A stretch of 64,000 bases of DNA from CBDFHF01 sp965247565 (GCA_965247565.1 CBDFHF010000002.1:428316-492315), one strand, 5' to 3'. Counted from the stretch's first letter, positions 53,957-61,071 are shown. The notes: generated by a model not told the origin, from the letters alone. Program-made: numbers and translations.

Positions 53957-55525
53957 ATGAACCCCATTTTAATAATCCTATTATTATTTTTTTCTAGTTC
54001 ATCGGTCTACGCTGCAAACTTTGGCGAAGCTTCTGCGTCCTGTTCAGCGGTAAAAGCCAATTACACTTGTACTAACCCGCCTGTCGGTCAACAATGCGTT
54101 GCTTATTCTTGCGTTGATGATTTGCCAAACCATCGCGTTAAATTAACATTTAGCAATCCAAATACAGGTATTAATGGACTTTCCCAAGCTTTTGCATATA
54201 CCGAAACACCCTGCCCACCACCTGGAACATTAAACACAACTACGCATGAGTGTGTTCCACCCGCACCCCCTCAACCATCATGCAATTCAAAAAACCAAGA
54301 TTACAACGTTCGAACAGCTACTTGTGAACCTATTCCCGATTGTAATAAGGATTCATACTCAGGCGGCCTTTTTTATAATACGGTGGCCGATGAATGTCAG
54401 CAAGGAACCGGGGAATTAATGTTCTGTGTCGGTGGTAAAGATTCCGGCGATGCTCCTATCTCTAAATTTTGCCCACCTTTAAACGACTGCGTAAAAACTG
54501 GGCAAGTTTGCAGCAATAAACCAGACGTTATAGCAGCTCATGAAGCCAGTCAAGCCGCTGACAAAGCCGCTGCCGTTGCCGCTGCCAATGCCGCAAAAGA
54601 CAAAGCCAATGAAAATAAAGGCAGCGCTCAAGCATCAGCCGCCGCAAAAGAAGCCGCTAAGCAACAAGCAATCGCCGCCGCTCAAGCAGCTCAAGCCGCC
54701 GCCGCCGCTGCTGCTCAGGCCGCCGTCCAAAATCAAACCCCGACTGCTACACAAAACGCACAAACCGCCGCGCAAGCCGCCGCGCAAGCTGCTCAAAATG
54801 TCGCCCAAATCGCAAGCCAAACCGGAGCCGCTTCTGAAGCCGCTATTGGTGCCGCTGATGCCGCTACTCGTGCCGCTAATGCCGCCTCTGAAGCCGCCGC
54901 CGCTGGTCGTTCTGGCTTGGCCCAATCTTTTGCCGATCTTGCTAAGTTCTTCGCCGCTGCGACTTCAAAATTTTTGGATGATGCCCTAGCGGGAATGAAG
55001 CAATACTCTATGCCCCCTTATGGAATAACCATTAACGGCGGTCAAGGATATGACGCAAATGGAGATCCTACCGGATATATTGGTGATGGTACGGCCGGCA
55101 ATGGTAACGGCGGTTCTGGCTCCGGTGGTTCTGGTACTGGTGGCACTGGTACAGGTACCGGCGAGGGTTCATCTTGCCCCGGTTGCGCTACTGAAACCAC
55201 ACTACAAAAAGTTATTGCCGGCACTGGTCGCGGTAAAATCACTAAAACCGCTGGAACCTTTGACGATCAAATCCCCCAGCAAGCGCTAGACGATGCAAAA
55301 GCCGAGTTAACCGCGCAAATGAATGCTATCAAAGCAGATATGGCAACGCGCTTTTCATTTAATACCAGTTCGGCCGCTGCTTTGCCAGTCATTCATTTAA
55401 TGAATTACAAAGGGCAGGATATAACAGCCGATCTCAATCGCTTTGCTACTTACTTTGATATAATGGCTTATGTACTTATGTTTTTAGCTGCTTTCTTTGC
55501 TATTCAGACAATTTTTGGTGATTAA
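53957..55525 (+). CDS. pIII-like adsorption/minor coat protein
   Basis: A 522-residue protein with a signal peptide (ILIILLLFFSSSSVYA). A Cys-rich N-terminal domain of about 160 residues carries more than a dozen Cys. A long Ala/Gln-rich segment (about residues 195-320, mostly AAQAAQ-type words), a Gly/Ser/Thr-rich linker (GSGSGGSGTGGTGTG, about 375-400), a CPGC pair and a C-terminal membrane span (IMAYVLMFLAAFFAIQTIF) follow. Receptor-binding domain, flexible linkers and C-terminal anchor is the pIII plan. The Ala-rich part replaces the usual Gly-rich spacer. It overlaps the pVI-like gene by one base. Confidence 0.85.
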   Translation: MNPILIILLLFFSSSSVYAANFGEASASCSAVKANYTCTNPPVGQQCVAYSCVDDLPNHRVKLTFSNPNTGINGLSQAFAYTETPCPPPGTLNTTTHECVPPAPPQPSCNSKNQDYNVRTATCEPIPDCNKDSYSGGLFYNTVADECQQGTGELMFCVGGKDSGDAPISKFCPPLNDCVKTGQVCSNKPDVIAAHEASQAADKAAAVAAANAAKDKANENKGSAQASAAAKEAAKQQAIAAAQAAQAAAAAAAQAAVQNQTPTATQNAQTAAQAAAQAAQNVAQIASQTGAASEAAIGAADAATRAANAASEAAAAGRSGLAQSFADLAKFFAAATSKFLDDALAGMKQYSMPPYGITINGGQGYDANGDPTGYIGDGTAGNGNGGSGSGGSGTGGTGTGTGEGSSCPGCATETTLQKVIAGTGRGKITKTAGTFDDQIPQQALDDAKAELTAQMNAIKADMATRFSFNTSSAAALPVIHLMNYKGQDITADLNRFATYFDIMAYVLMFLAAFFAIQTIFGD

Positions 55526-55872
55526 TGAGCGTTCTTGTCGATGTTGTTAATGCCGTTGTCGAATTTTCCCAAGCTTTCGAGGATTTCATCAAAACAGGTA
55601 TTTACGACTTAATTGTTAAATTTACCGCTTGGGCGGTTAAATGGCTTGTAGTTGCTTCCATAAAGGCAAAAATTGCCGCTATAGCATTTTCATGGGATGT
55701 TGCTCAGGAAATATTAACCAGTCTAAACGTATCGGCTTACTTGTCTGGCATGTGGTCATCAATGGATTCAAGATTAATCGGTATGCTTGCCTATTTACGA
55801 ATTCCCGAAGTAATCAACATTATGTTGAGTGCTTTTGCAACACGCTTTGTTTTTCGCTTTTTAGGTTTCTAA
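55525..55872 (+). CDS. pVI-like minor coat protein (DUF2523-type)
   Basis: A 115-residue, largely hydrophobic protein between the pIII- and Zot-like genes, the usual place of pVI. Hydrophobic stretches at about 30-50 and 60-75, and the ending MLSAFATRFVFRFLGF, resemble DUF2523/pVI proteins. It caps the virion with pIII and helps release from the membrane. Confidence 0.78.
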   Translation: MSVLVDVVNAVVEFSQAFEDFIKTGIYDLIVKFTAWAVKWLVVASIKAKIAAIAFSWDVAQEILTSLNVSAYLSGMWSSMDSRLIGMLAYLRIPEVINIMLSAFATRFVFRFLGF

Positions 55873-55875
55873 TTC

Positions 55876-57222
55876 ATGGCTACCGCAATTCATCACGGTG
55901 ATCCGGGCAGTTATAAAAGCTTTGTTCTTTGTGAACGCTTTTTACTTGATGCGCTTTGCGAAGGTAGGACAGTAGTTACCAATATTCGTGGAATTATTGA
56001 CATTAATGAGATTCGCGCATTATTTCCTGAAAAAACCATCCCAGAATCAGCCCATATCATTAGAACTAATGGTGACAGTGCCGAGGGCAGGGCATTAATT
56101 GCCGGTTTCTTTCATTGGGTGCCGTTCGGCTCTGTCATTCTTATCGACGAAGGTCAACGTGTCTATCCTGATAGACCTGATTTTAAATTGACTAGCTTAG
56201 ACAAATACATTTGCCCCCCTGGATACGTCCCCGAAGTAATCAGTATTACCCTTGCTGACGGCTCAACAGTAACAAGGCCCGAATCGGTATTCACTGCTTT
56301 CGATATGCAACGCCATTTTAACTGGGATATTTACATAAGTACGCCAAACGTTAAAAAGATTAAACCCGACATTCGAGAGGTTGCAGAGTATGCCTATTTA
56401 CATAAAAGCCTATCCGGTAAATTACCCGGTTTTCTTGCTACTTTTACAAAACATAAATGGTTAGAGTTTCAACATGACCCAGAAAACACCGGTAAGCTTA
56501 AATCCAATCAAAACGGTACGCCCCGCACTTATAAAGCAGATACCCGCGCTTTTAAAATATATCAGAGTACCGTCACGGGCAATCATACGCAGTCTAAGGC
56601 TGGTCAAAGTGTCTTTGGCGATCCCACGGTCAAGCTCAAACTTTTCTTTCTTTTTGTTGTTCTTATGGCGCTTCCCGCTCTATATTTTTTCCACTATCGT
56701 AAATCATCCGATAACGATATATCTGCTGCTAAAGCTTCGCAGTCTGACAAGGCGAATATTTCAACTGCTTCACCAGTTGATAACAAAGATACTAAGCAAG
56801 CTATTCCTGATGATTCTGGTAATGTACCTTCTATCAAAAATGATACGATCACTAGCCCCGCTGATGATGTAAAACTTGTTAGTATCGCCACCCAAACACT
56901 AGGCGACAAACTAAAAACAAAACTGGCTTTTTATAGCTTTAATGACAACGTGGTAACGCTGGTCAAATTTAAACAAATATTTAATGATGGCATCCGTATT
57001 GCCTCTGAAACCCTCTGTTCTATTACGCTCATTACGCCATCAGGCAAGGTCATAAAGCTTTCTTGCCAATCCCCACAAATAAAGTGTTCTGCTTCCCTTG
57101 AAAGTGTTAACTTAGTTGCTTATCACGGCTGTAAATCAACCACGGAGCCACAAAAAACCAAACAAGGTCAACCCGATTTAATCCCCGACAATTCTGTTGT
57201 CGGGGTTATTGCTTCAAAATAA
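55876..57222 (+). CDS. Zot/pI-like phage assembly ATPase
   Basis: A 448-residue inner-membrane protein that drives virion assembly. The Walker A motif is GDPGSYKS at residues 8-15 and Walker B is SVILIDEGQRVYP near residue 90, with the usual Zot N-terminal domain. A membrane span (LFFLFVVLMALPALYFF) lies at about 258-275, followed by a periplasmic part with three or four Cys. It starts three bases after the pVI-like stop. No pIV secretin follows, so the export pore is probably a host secretin. Confidence 0.9.
   Translation: MATAIHHGDPGSYKSFVLCERFLLDALCEGRTVVTNIRGIIDINEIRALFPEKTIPESAHIIRTNGDSAEGRALIAGFFHWVPFGSVILIDEGQRVYPDRPDFKLTSLDKYICPPGYVPEVISITLADGSTVTRPESVFTAFDMQRHFNWDIYISTPNVKKIKPDIREVAEYAYLHKSLSGKLPGFLATFTKHKWLEFQHDPENTGKLKSNQNGTPRTYKADTRAFKIYQSTVTGNHTQSKAGQSVFGDPTVKLKLFFLFVVLMALPALYFFHYRKSSDNDISAAKASQSDKANISTASPVDNKDTKQAIPDDSGNVPSIKNDTITSPADDVKLVSIATQTLGDKLKTKLAFYSFNDNVVTLVKFKQIFNDGIRIASETLCSITLITPSGKVIKLSCQSPQIKCSASLESVNLVAYHGCKSTTEPQKTKQGQPDLIPDNSVVGVIASK
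57183..57205 (+). terminator. Stem-loop at the end of the Zot gene
   Basis: CCCCGACAA (57183-57191) and TTGTCGGGG (57197-57205) form a perfect 9-bp stem in the last codons, followed by TTATT. The T tract is poor, so termination is only possible. Confidence 0.45.
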
Positions 57223-57230
57223 AAAAAGTA

Positions 57231-57843
57231 AGGGGAGCGAAGCGAACCCAAACAACAGCAAAATGTAAACGAATCTGGGTTAACAGAAAACCCTAACATT
57301 TAAAGGGTCTGCGTAAGAGATTTAATGGCATTGCAGCTTAAATTTGTTATCAATGAATCTATATCCTTCAATTAATTTTCTGCCATCCACATCTTCAACG
57401 TTCATTGAAAATTCGCCGCCGGAACTAAGGTTATTCTCAATATGCTTTTTAACGGCGGCCAATGATTTCCAGAAATGAAGAGACTCTGCATAACCATTGA
57501 ACTCACCTTTATCGCATTGAACACTATTTATAAATCTGAATCTCCAACCAAAATAATCTTTAAAACAAGCAATGCCAGCCTGTTCATAAAAGTGCTGAAA
57601 CTTTCCATTATAAAATTTACGTTTCCACATTGGTTTTCTCCGTTTTCGCTTTCCGAAAATCTGAAAGCACGAGCATATTCTGTACGATTTAACCAAGTTG
57701 TCAGCATGATTTTACGATTTGAACAAAGAAATTTATTTTTGATTTCTACACGCTTTTACGCAGACCCATAAAAAAAAGAAAGGGGAGCGAAGCGAACCCT
57801 AAAGCGAAGCGCCAAGCGGAGCGCAGGGGAGCGAAGCGAACCC
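57231..57843. repeat. Direct repeats AGGGGAGCGAAGCGAACCC flanking an accessory cassette
   Basis: The 19-bp word occurs at 57231-57249, 57781-57799 and 57825-57843. The first two are each preceded by an A-rich stretch (ataaaaaaa), extending the match to about 30 bases with two differences. Between them lies one small gene bounded by a 12-bp inverted repeat GGGTCTGCGTAA (57305-57316) / TTACGCAGACCC (57756-57767). Confidence 0.85.
57322..57630 (-). CDS. Small phage accessory protein in repeat-bounded cassette
   Basis: A 102-residue protein starting MWKRKFYNGKFQHFYEQAGI; an ATG at 57628-57630 with GGAG upstream is preferred over an earlier in-frame codon. It is rich in aromatic and basic residues and has a central segment LHFWKSLAAVKKHIENNL. 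No family recognised. It is enclosed by direct and inverted repeats and is leftward, opposite to the virion genes, which fits a transferable accessory gene. Confidence 0.55.
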   Translation of the reverse strand: MWKRKFYNGKFQHFYEQAGIACFKDYFGWRFRFINSVQCDKGEFNGYAESLHFWKSLAAVKKHIENNLSSGGEFSMNVEDVDGRKLIEGYRFIDNKFKLQCH

Positions 57844-57845
57844 TA

Positions 57846-58130
57846 TCATTTAAACTCGCATCTTTTTAAAGCTCCGGGAACCGTTAGTAAAACCCTTTTG
57901 TTATCAAATCCAATTTCCCCAGCAACCTTTAAAGCGGCGTCTGCCGTTTTAAATCGTCTTGTGTTGTCTAGGTTTTCATCCTTTCTTTGCTTGTCTAGCG
58001 TTAATTCCTTGTTTTCTGACTTCGATAAAAAGTACAACGTCCAGCAATCACAATATTCTTTGTAATCTAGTGAACATTGGGTTAAATCGCCCGTTTCAAA
58101 CCTGATCTTTAATTCAATTAATTGCGCCAT
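57846..58130 (-). CDS. Small phage accessory protein (94 aa)
   Basis: A 94-residue soluble protein (MAQLIELKIRFETGDLTQCS; later RRFKTADAALKVAGEIGF). It is downstream of, and five bases from, the 70-residue gene and shares its strong promoter. No family recognised. It is placed like small regulators of rolling-circle phages, but function is unknown. Confidence 0.6.
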   Translation of the reverse strand: MAQLIELKIRFETGDLTQCSLDYKEYCDCWTLYFLSKSENKELTLDKQRKDENLDNTRRFKTADAALKVAGEIGFDNKRVLLTVPGALKRCEFK

Positions 58131-58135
58131 TGTTA

Positions 58136-58348
58136 TTACTCGTATTTAGTAGAAAAGCGACAAGTGAAACACAGGTTTTCAATTCCAAGCTTTCTAATGA
58201 TTCTGTCCTCTATTTTGCTCATGTCCTTCTGTTTAACCGCGTTCTTGGTTTTGTAAGTCTTTTTACTGTCCCCGTAGTTAAACCAGACTGTTGTTTCTAT
58301 AGAAGAGTCGTTTTTAATTAAGTGTTCAATGTCTGTTATCATTTTCAT
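58136..58348 (-). CDS. Small phage accessory protein (70 aa)
   Basis: A 70-residue protein starting MKMITDIEHLIKNDSSIETT and ending CFTCRFSTKYE. GAGGAAAT lies just upstream of the ATG, and a near-consensus promoter with two operators lies 34-60 bases further. As the first gene of a strongly promoted leftward operon it may be a regulator or anti-host factor. No family recognised. Confidence 0.6.
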   Translation of the reverse strand: MKMITDIEHLIKNDSSIETTVWFNYGDSKKTYKTKNAVKQKDMSKIEDRIIRKLGIENLCFTCRFSTKYE

Positions 58349-58381
58349 TTTATTTCCTCAGTTGTTTTTGAATATGTGTTA

Positions 58382-58426
58382 ATTATACAGTGATACATCA
58401 AAATGTCAATACTGATACATCAAAAT
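58382..58426 (-). promoter_or_regulatory. Near-consensus promoter with two operators 22 bp apart
   Basis: Reading leftward, TTGACA (complement of 58404-58409) and a perfect TATAAT (complement of 58382-58387) are 16 bases apart. The 14-base word TGATACATCAAAAT occurs at 58391-58404, filling the spacer, and again at 58413-58426, just upstream of the -35. Each holds a TGAT-N2-ATCA palindrome. The 22-bp spacing is two helical turns, which suits cooperative repressor binding on one DNA face. Confidence 0.8.
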
Positions 58427-58473
58427 AAATAAAATAATTCAACAAAAACATGAAATGAATCACGCTTTCTTAT

Positions 58474-58524
58474 AAATCAACAATCATGCCAAATCAACAA
58501 CCATGCCAAATCAACAACCATGCC
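58474..58524. repeat. Three 17-bp tandem iterons
   Basis: AAATCAACAACCATGCC is repeated three times without gaps (58474-58490, 58491-58507, 58508-58524; the first has one T for C). A fourth begins with AAATCAA at 58525. Array and length resemble replication or incompatibility iterons. Confidence 0.8.
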
Positions 58525-58525
58525 A

Positions 58526-58592
58526 AATCAAAATGTTCCATGTGAAACATCAATATTCAAAAATGATTAATCAAAATGTTCCATGTGAAACG
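58526..58592. repeat. Two parS-like repeats
   Basis: A 23-bp direct repeat occurs at 58526-58548 and 58569-58591 (offset 43 bp). Each contains TGTTCCATGTGAAAC, close to the chromosomal parS consensus TGTTNCACGTGAAACA. The right half GTGAAACA is perfect in the first copy. The left half differs by one base from the consensus with N at position 5. Confidence 0.6.
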
Positions 58593-58776
58593 CTAAAACT
58601 TTAAACCACTCTAAGCTAAACCGCGACCCGCAGGGAGTGGCTATCCCATGCCAAACCCTCACAGATGATAAAATAATAATTCAAAATGTGGATTAAGCCT
58701 TTAAAAAGGATAGAATGCGGCCTCAGTTGCTTATAGTTCGCCAAGGCATCCACGCGCCCATTAACCGCTTTTAACA

Positions 58777-59077
58777 ATCTTTAAAGTGTGCCGTGGGTAT
58801 CCTGTCGTTAGACAAAAGGCTTTTTGAAGTGTACCAAATCAAAACTTTAAGCATTGCGGACAACTAGCGAGTGTAAAAAATGAGTTGGTAAAAACGCGTG
58901 CTTTTTGCGTTTTTACGCTTTCAACTCAGTTTTTTGCACGTCCCGCAGGGCGCTGTCATTTAGACAAGTTAAAAAAACCCCAGAATTTTTACCCGAAGGT
59001 TCTTTTATCGATCTTTAAAGTGAACTGTTCTTTTCTGTCGTTAGACAAAAGGCTTTTATAGGTCCACCAAATCAAAA
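58777..59077. repeat. Imperfect 68-bp direct repeat in the intergenic region
   Basis: 58777-58844 and 59011-59077 share ATCTTTAAAGTG, then a 23-base block starting CTGTCGTTAGACAAAAGG, then CCAAATCAAAA, in the same order at 233-234 bp offset. TGTC-N4-GACA inside each block (58803-58814, 59036-59047) has a relative TGTCATTTAGACA at 58954-58966. These are candidate binding sites for the replication protein. Confidence 0.75.
58871..58939. other. Large hairpin in candidate phage origin region
   Basis: TGAGTTG (58881-58887) pairs with CAACTCA (58922-58928), and GTAAAAACGC (58888-58897) with GCGTTTTTAC (58906-58915). An outer A-rich/T-rich pair extends it to about 58871-58939. It is a large near-perfect stem suitable as origin, packaging signal or terminator. 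Confidence 0.65.
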
Positions 59078-59083
59078 AAAAAC

Positions 59084-59181
59084 GGGTAGCGCTGGGTCTC
59101 AGGGCAAAAATTTTGCAAAAATTTTTAGATTGTTTTTTTTGCAAAAAAAAATAATCGGCCCTCAGGCCCAACGCGCTACCC
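59084..59181. other. 98-base hairpin, candidate packaging signal or terminator
   Basis: Arms 59084-59105 and 59158-59181 (GGGTAGCGC with GCGCTACCC plus further pairing) match over about 20 bp with two mismatches and a two-base bulge. An inner TTTTGCAAAAA / TTTTTGCAAAA stem adds to it. It starts right after the stop of the leftward HTH gene, so it could end that transcript. Large hairpins in the non-coding region are also the packaging signal of filamentous phages. I see no gene between 58349 and 59182. Confidence 0.6.
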
Positions 59182-59182
59182 T

Positions 59183-59581
59183 TCAACCGCGTAGCGTTCT
59201 TTTGATCTTGATGTTTTCGCATTGTCTGTGGAACTCTTCAGGGGCTAGGGCGCGACAAAAACGCCAGCGCTCAAGCCCCGCCGCATCATAAAGATGTTTA
59301 ATCCCTGAAATCTCATAATGCCAAATATTTTGACCGTTCGGCGCTTCGATGCAATCGTGTCGAATGGCGAACCCTTGCCATTGCTTTCCTAAAAAATCGA
59401 GTTTCCCCGCAAAGAGTAGTAAACAGATTAAAACGGATCGTGGCGGTTTTATTCGTCCAGATTCCCAGTTATTAATTGTCTTTATTGATACGCCAAAAAC
59501 TACGGCGCATTGTGGCTTAGTGTATCGTGCAAATCTTCTATATTCGTAAAACTTCCAACCATTAACAATTTCATGTGTCAT
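59183..59581 (-). CDS. Phage HTH regulator (BcepMu gp16/DUF3653-like)
   Basis: A 132-residue protein; the ATG at 59579-59581 (MTHEIVNGWKFYEYRRFARY) has GGAG 8 bases upstream. The N-terminal helix-turn-helix reads YTKPQCAVVFGVSIKTINNW followed by ESGRIKPPRSVLICLLLFAG, close to the phage-associated HTH family typified by BcepMu gp16. The C-terminal half is basic and Trp-rich. In the circular phage or across the tandem junction it is downstream of the exported/HTH gene pair on the same strand. Confidence 0.75.
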   Translation of the reverse strand: MTHEIVNGWKFYEYRRFARYTKPQCAVVFGVSIKTINNWESGRIKPPRSVLICLLLFAGKLDFLGKQWQGFAIRHDCIEAPNGQNIWHYEISGIKHLYDAAGLERWRFCRALAPEEFHRQCENIKIKRTLRG

Positions 59582-59622
59582 TCTTTTGGCTCCGTGCAGT
59601 AAGAACCAAAAAATACAGCAAG

Positions 59623-60021
59623 CTATGTGCCAAAATTCCTTTTTTGCCAATTTTGTCCACGACTGACAATTTTACATAATATATAGATTCCATCATAAGC
59701 CGCACGGCAAAACCCGCTAACCGCTTGAACGATCACAAATAAACTCGCCGCAATTCCGGACACACGGGAAATAATTTCCCACGCCTTTTTTACTTCACCA
59801 CTGCTTCTTGCTATTGCCGCTGCAATTAATAATTCTTTTCTGTCAATTTTTAAATGATCGGCAACTTTTAGCGCTGTTTCGTCCGATATTAAATTACGGC
59901 TTCTTATGTTTGCTATTGTGCTTCTATCAATATTTAGTTCTTTAGCGCTTTTGTAATCGCTACCGGTTAATTCTTTTAGTTCATCAAGATATTCATTTAT
60001 CGATTTCATCTTTTTTCCCAT
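59623..60021 (-). CDS. Phage HTH repressor-like protein, full-length form at the inter-unit junction
   Basis: Same gene as at 49707-50057 but read through the phage-phage junction. The protein is 132 residues, with KIVSRGQNWQKRNFGT added after YILC. The extra tail is encoded by the end of unit 1. This is the form expected in the circular phage genome. Its stop is 42 bases before the start of the second HTH gene, making a leftward operon of the 98-residue gene, this gene and the 59183-59581 gene. Confidence 0.82.
   Translation of the reverse strand: MGKKMKSINEYLDELKELTGSDYKSAKELNIDRSTIANIRSRNLISDETALKVADHLKIDRKELLIAAAIARSSGEVKKAWEIISRVSGIAASLFVIVQAVSGFCRAAYDGIYILCKIVSRGQNWQKRNFGT
59669..59696. 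other. Unit1/unit2 junction, attP-like site
   Basis: ATTTTACATAA (59669-59679) differs by one base from the chromosomal XerD arm at 49705. TATATA and GATTCCATCAT follow as at the left junction. Upstream of it the two junctions are unrelated, which fixes the unit boundary here and shows that the phage carries its own XerD-arm copy with one mismatch. Confidence 0.8.
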
Positions 60022-60022
60022 T

Positions 60023-60319
60023 TCATCTGCAAATTTTCTTTAAGCTTTTCTTATGGAACCAGCATTCTCTTCCTGGCTTACTTATTCTGTTCCATTTGTT
60101 TTCATGATTCCAAGGTGGCATATCTAATAGATCAGGATTCTCGTTTATATATTTCGTTTCAATCATGTTTTTTTGCATTCTTTCACCCATTTCTTCTATG
60201 GGTTTTGTCGTTGCTTCAAAAAGTATTTTTTGTGCCAATGATAGTAAATTATCGGCATTTACTTGAGTTGAATAAACAAAAAATATTAGCATTATCAATA
60301 TCTTATCTTCTCTTTTCAT
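60023..60319 (-). CDS. Small exported phage protein, unit 2
   Basis: Identical to 50059-50355: a 98-residue signal-peptide protein coupled to the HTH gene downstream. In this unit its promoter would also serve the second HTH gene at 59183-59581. Confidence 0.65.
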   Translation of the reverse strand: MKREDKILIMLIFFVYSTQVNADNLLSLAQKILFEATTKPIEEMGERMQKNMIETKYINENPDLLDMPPWNHENKWNRISKPGRECWFHKKSLKKICR

Positions 60320-60324
60320 TTTCT

Positions 60325-60447
60325 CACCTTACGTTATTTTTAAGGTGAATCATAGCTACTAATCAAATATTTTATTGTCGATCTTGTCACAACGTTTACG
60401 TTTCGACAACATTACTATTGACTCTTTATTTAATCAATGGTTACACT
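60325..60447. promoter_or_regulatory. Divergent regulatory region of prophage unit 2
   Basis: Same inverted repeats and TTGACT-N18-TACACT promoter candidate as 50361-50483. Just downstream, position 60455 is A where unit 1 has C, giving AAGCTT in the leader. Confidence 0.58.
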
Positions 60448-60500
60448 ATGTAAAAGCTTTCGTAATGTAAGCTATTACAACCAACCATTGAGGGCAGTCA

Positions 60501-60755
60501 ATGACCAAAAAAATATCTGATTTATATCTACAAATCGAAGAGCTACGCGTACAAGTTGAACGCTTGCAACTCGCTTCTTCAATTTGCCCCATTACCGGCT
60601 TAGTCTGTGAAAATTGCACTTTCGAGTATGCCGAATGTGATACCAAGATTCAGCATTTACGCGATATAGCCCCAACGCTTGACGCTGCAAAAGTCGACAA
60701 ATACCGCTCCAAATTAATGGATCAAATCCCCAATCAAGTCGGCGTATTGCTATGA
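60501..60755 (+). CDS. Small Cys-rich early phage protein, unit 2
   Basis: Identical to 50537-50791 (84 residues, coiled coil and C-x6-C-x2-C-x7-C array). Confidence 0.7.
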   Translation: MTKKISDLYLQIEELRVQVERLQLASSICPITGLVCENCTFEYAECDTKIQHLRDIAPTLDAAKVDKYRSKLMDQIPNQVGVLL

Positions 60756-60877
60756 GATTCAAAGTTTATAACGTTGGCTTTCAGCTAAAGCCGCATGATC
60801 ATGTTTTTAAACCATTAATGGACACCTCTATTTTCGATGTACGTGGCCATGACTGGAAAGGGCTTTTGCCTTTCTAA
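60752..60877 (+). CDS. Small phage ORF (41 aa), unit 2
   Basis: Same as 50788-50913, with the ATGA overlap retained. Confidence 0.5.
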   Translation: MRFKVYNVGFQLKPHDHVFKPLMDTSIFDVRGHDWKGLLPF

Positions 60878-60919
60878 CATGAAAAGTTTCTCCCTGAAAA
60901 GTGCCCAGGGGCACTGCTT

Positions 60920-60968
60920 GCCGTTCGTGTCCTCTGGGTACGCTATACCCACGAACGGCACCTTTTTT
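60920..60968 (+). terminator. Rho-independent terminator, unit 2
   Basis: Exact copy of the 10-bp stem and T6 run at 50956-51004. Confidence 0.85.
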
Positions 60969-60981
60969 GCGGTTTTTCATC

Positions 60982-61071
60982 ATGAATGAATTACTTCTAT
61001 CAATTGCCGTTTTTATTAACGTTGTGTTCTTTTTGCATTTCTTCGCTAATTTCTTCGGAGGGCGTTTTTAA
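60982..61071 (+). CDS. 29-residue membrane peptide, unit 2
   Basis: Identical to 51018-51107; possible pVII/pIX-type virion peptide. Confidence 0.55.
   Translation: MNELLLSIAVFINVVFFLHFFANFFGGRF

Larger units (their letters stand above)
49716..59679. mobile_element. Inovirus (filamentous phage) prophage, unit 1, complete
   Basis: This unit runs from the dif-like left junction to the inter-copy junction. The period to unit 2 is 9,964 bp for nearly all features. It encodes a gene II/RstA-like replication protein, a candidate ssDNA-binding protein, a signal-peptide-bearing 67-residue coat protein, pIII-, pVI- and Zot/pI-like proteins, HTH regulators and accessory genes. There is no integrase, transposase or pIV secretin, so it probably uses host XerCD to integrate and a host secretin to exit. 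About 10 kb is at the larger end for inoviruses. Confidence 0.92.

Noticed and set aside
54540..54989. Long alternative-frame ORFs (Pro/Leu-rich on +, Gly/Ser-rich on -) in the adsorption gene
   Set aside because: They are by-products of the GC-rich alanine codon repeats of the pIII-like gene and lack ribosome-binding sites.
57223..57843. Possible insertion sequence
   Set aside because: There is an inverted repeat, but no transposase and no target duplication at its ends; the direct repeats are better explained by recombination.
58474..58592. Possible CRISPR array
   Set aside because: The repeats are contiguous 17-mers without spacers, followed by two copies of a different word; there are no cas genes. 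They fit iterons and protein-binding sites.
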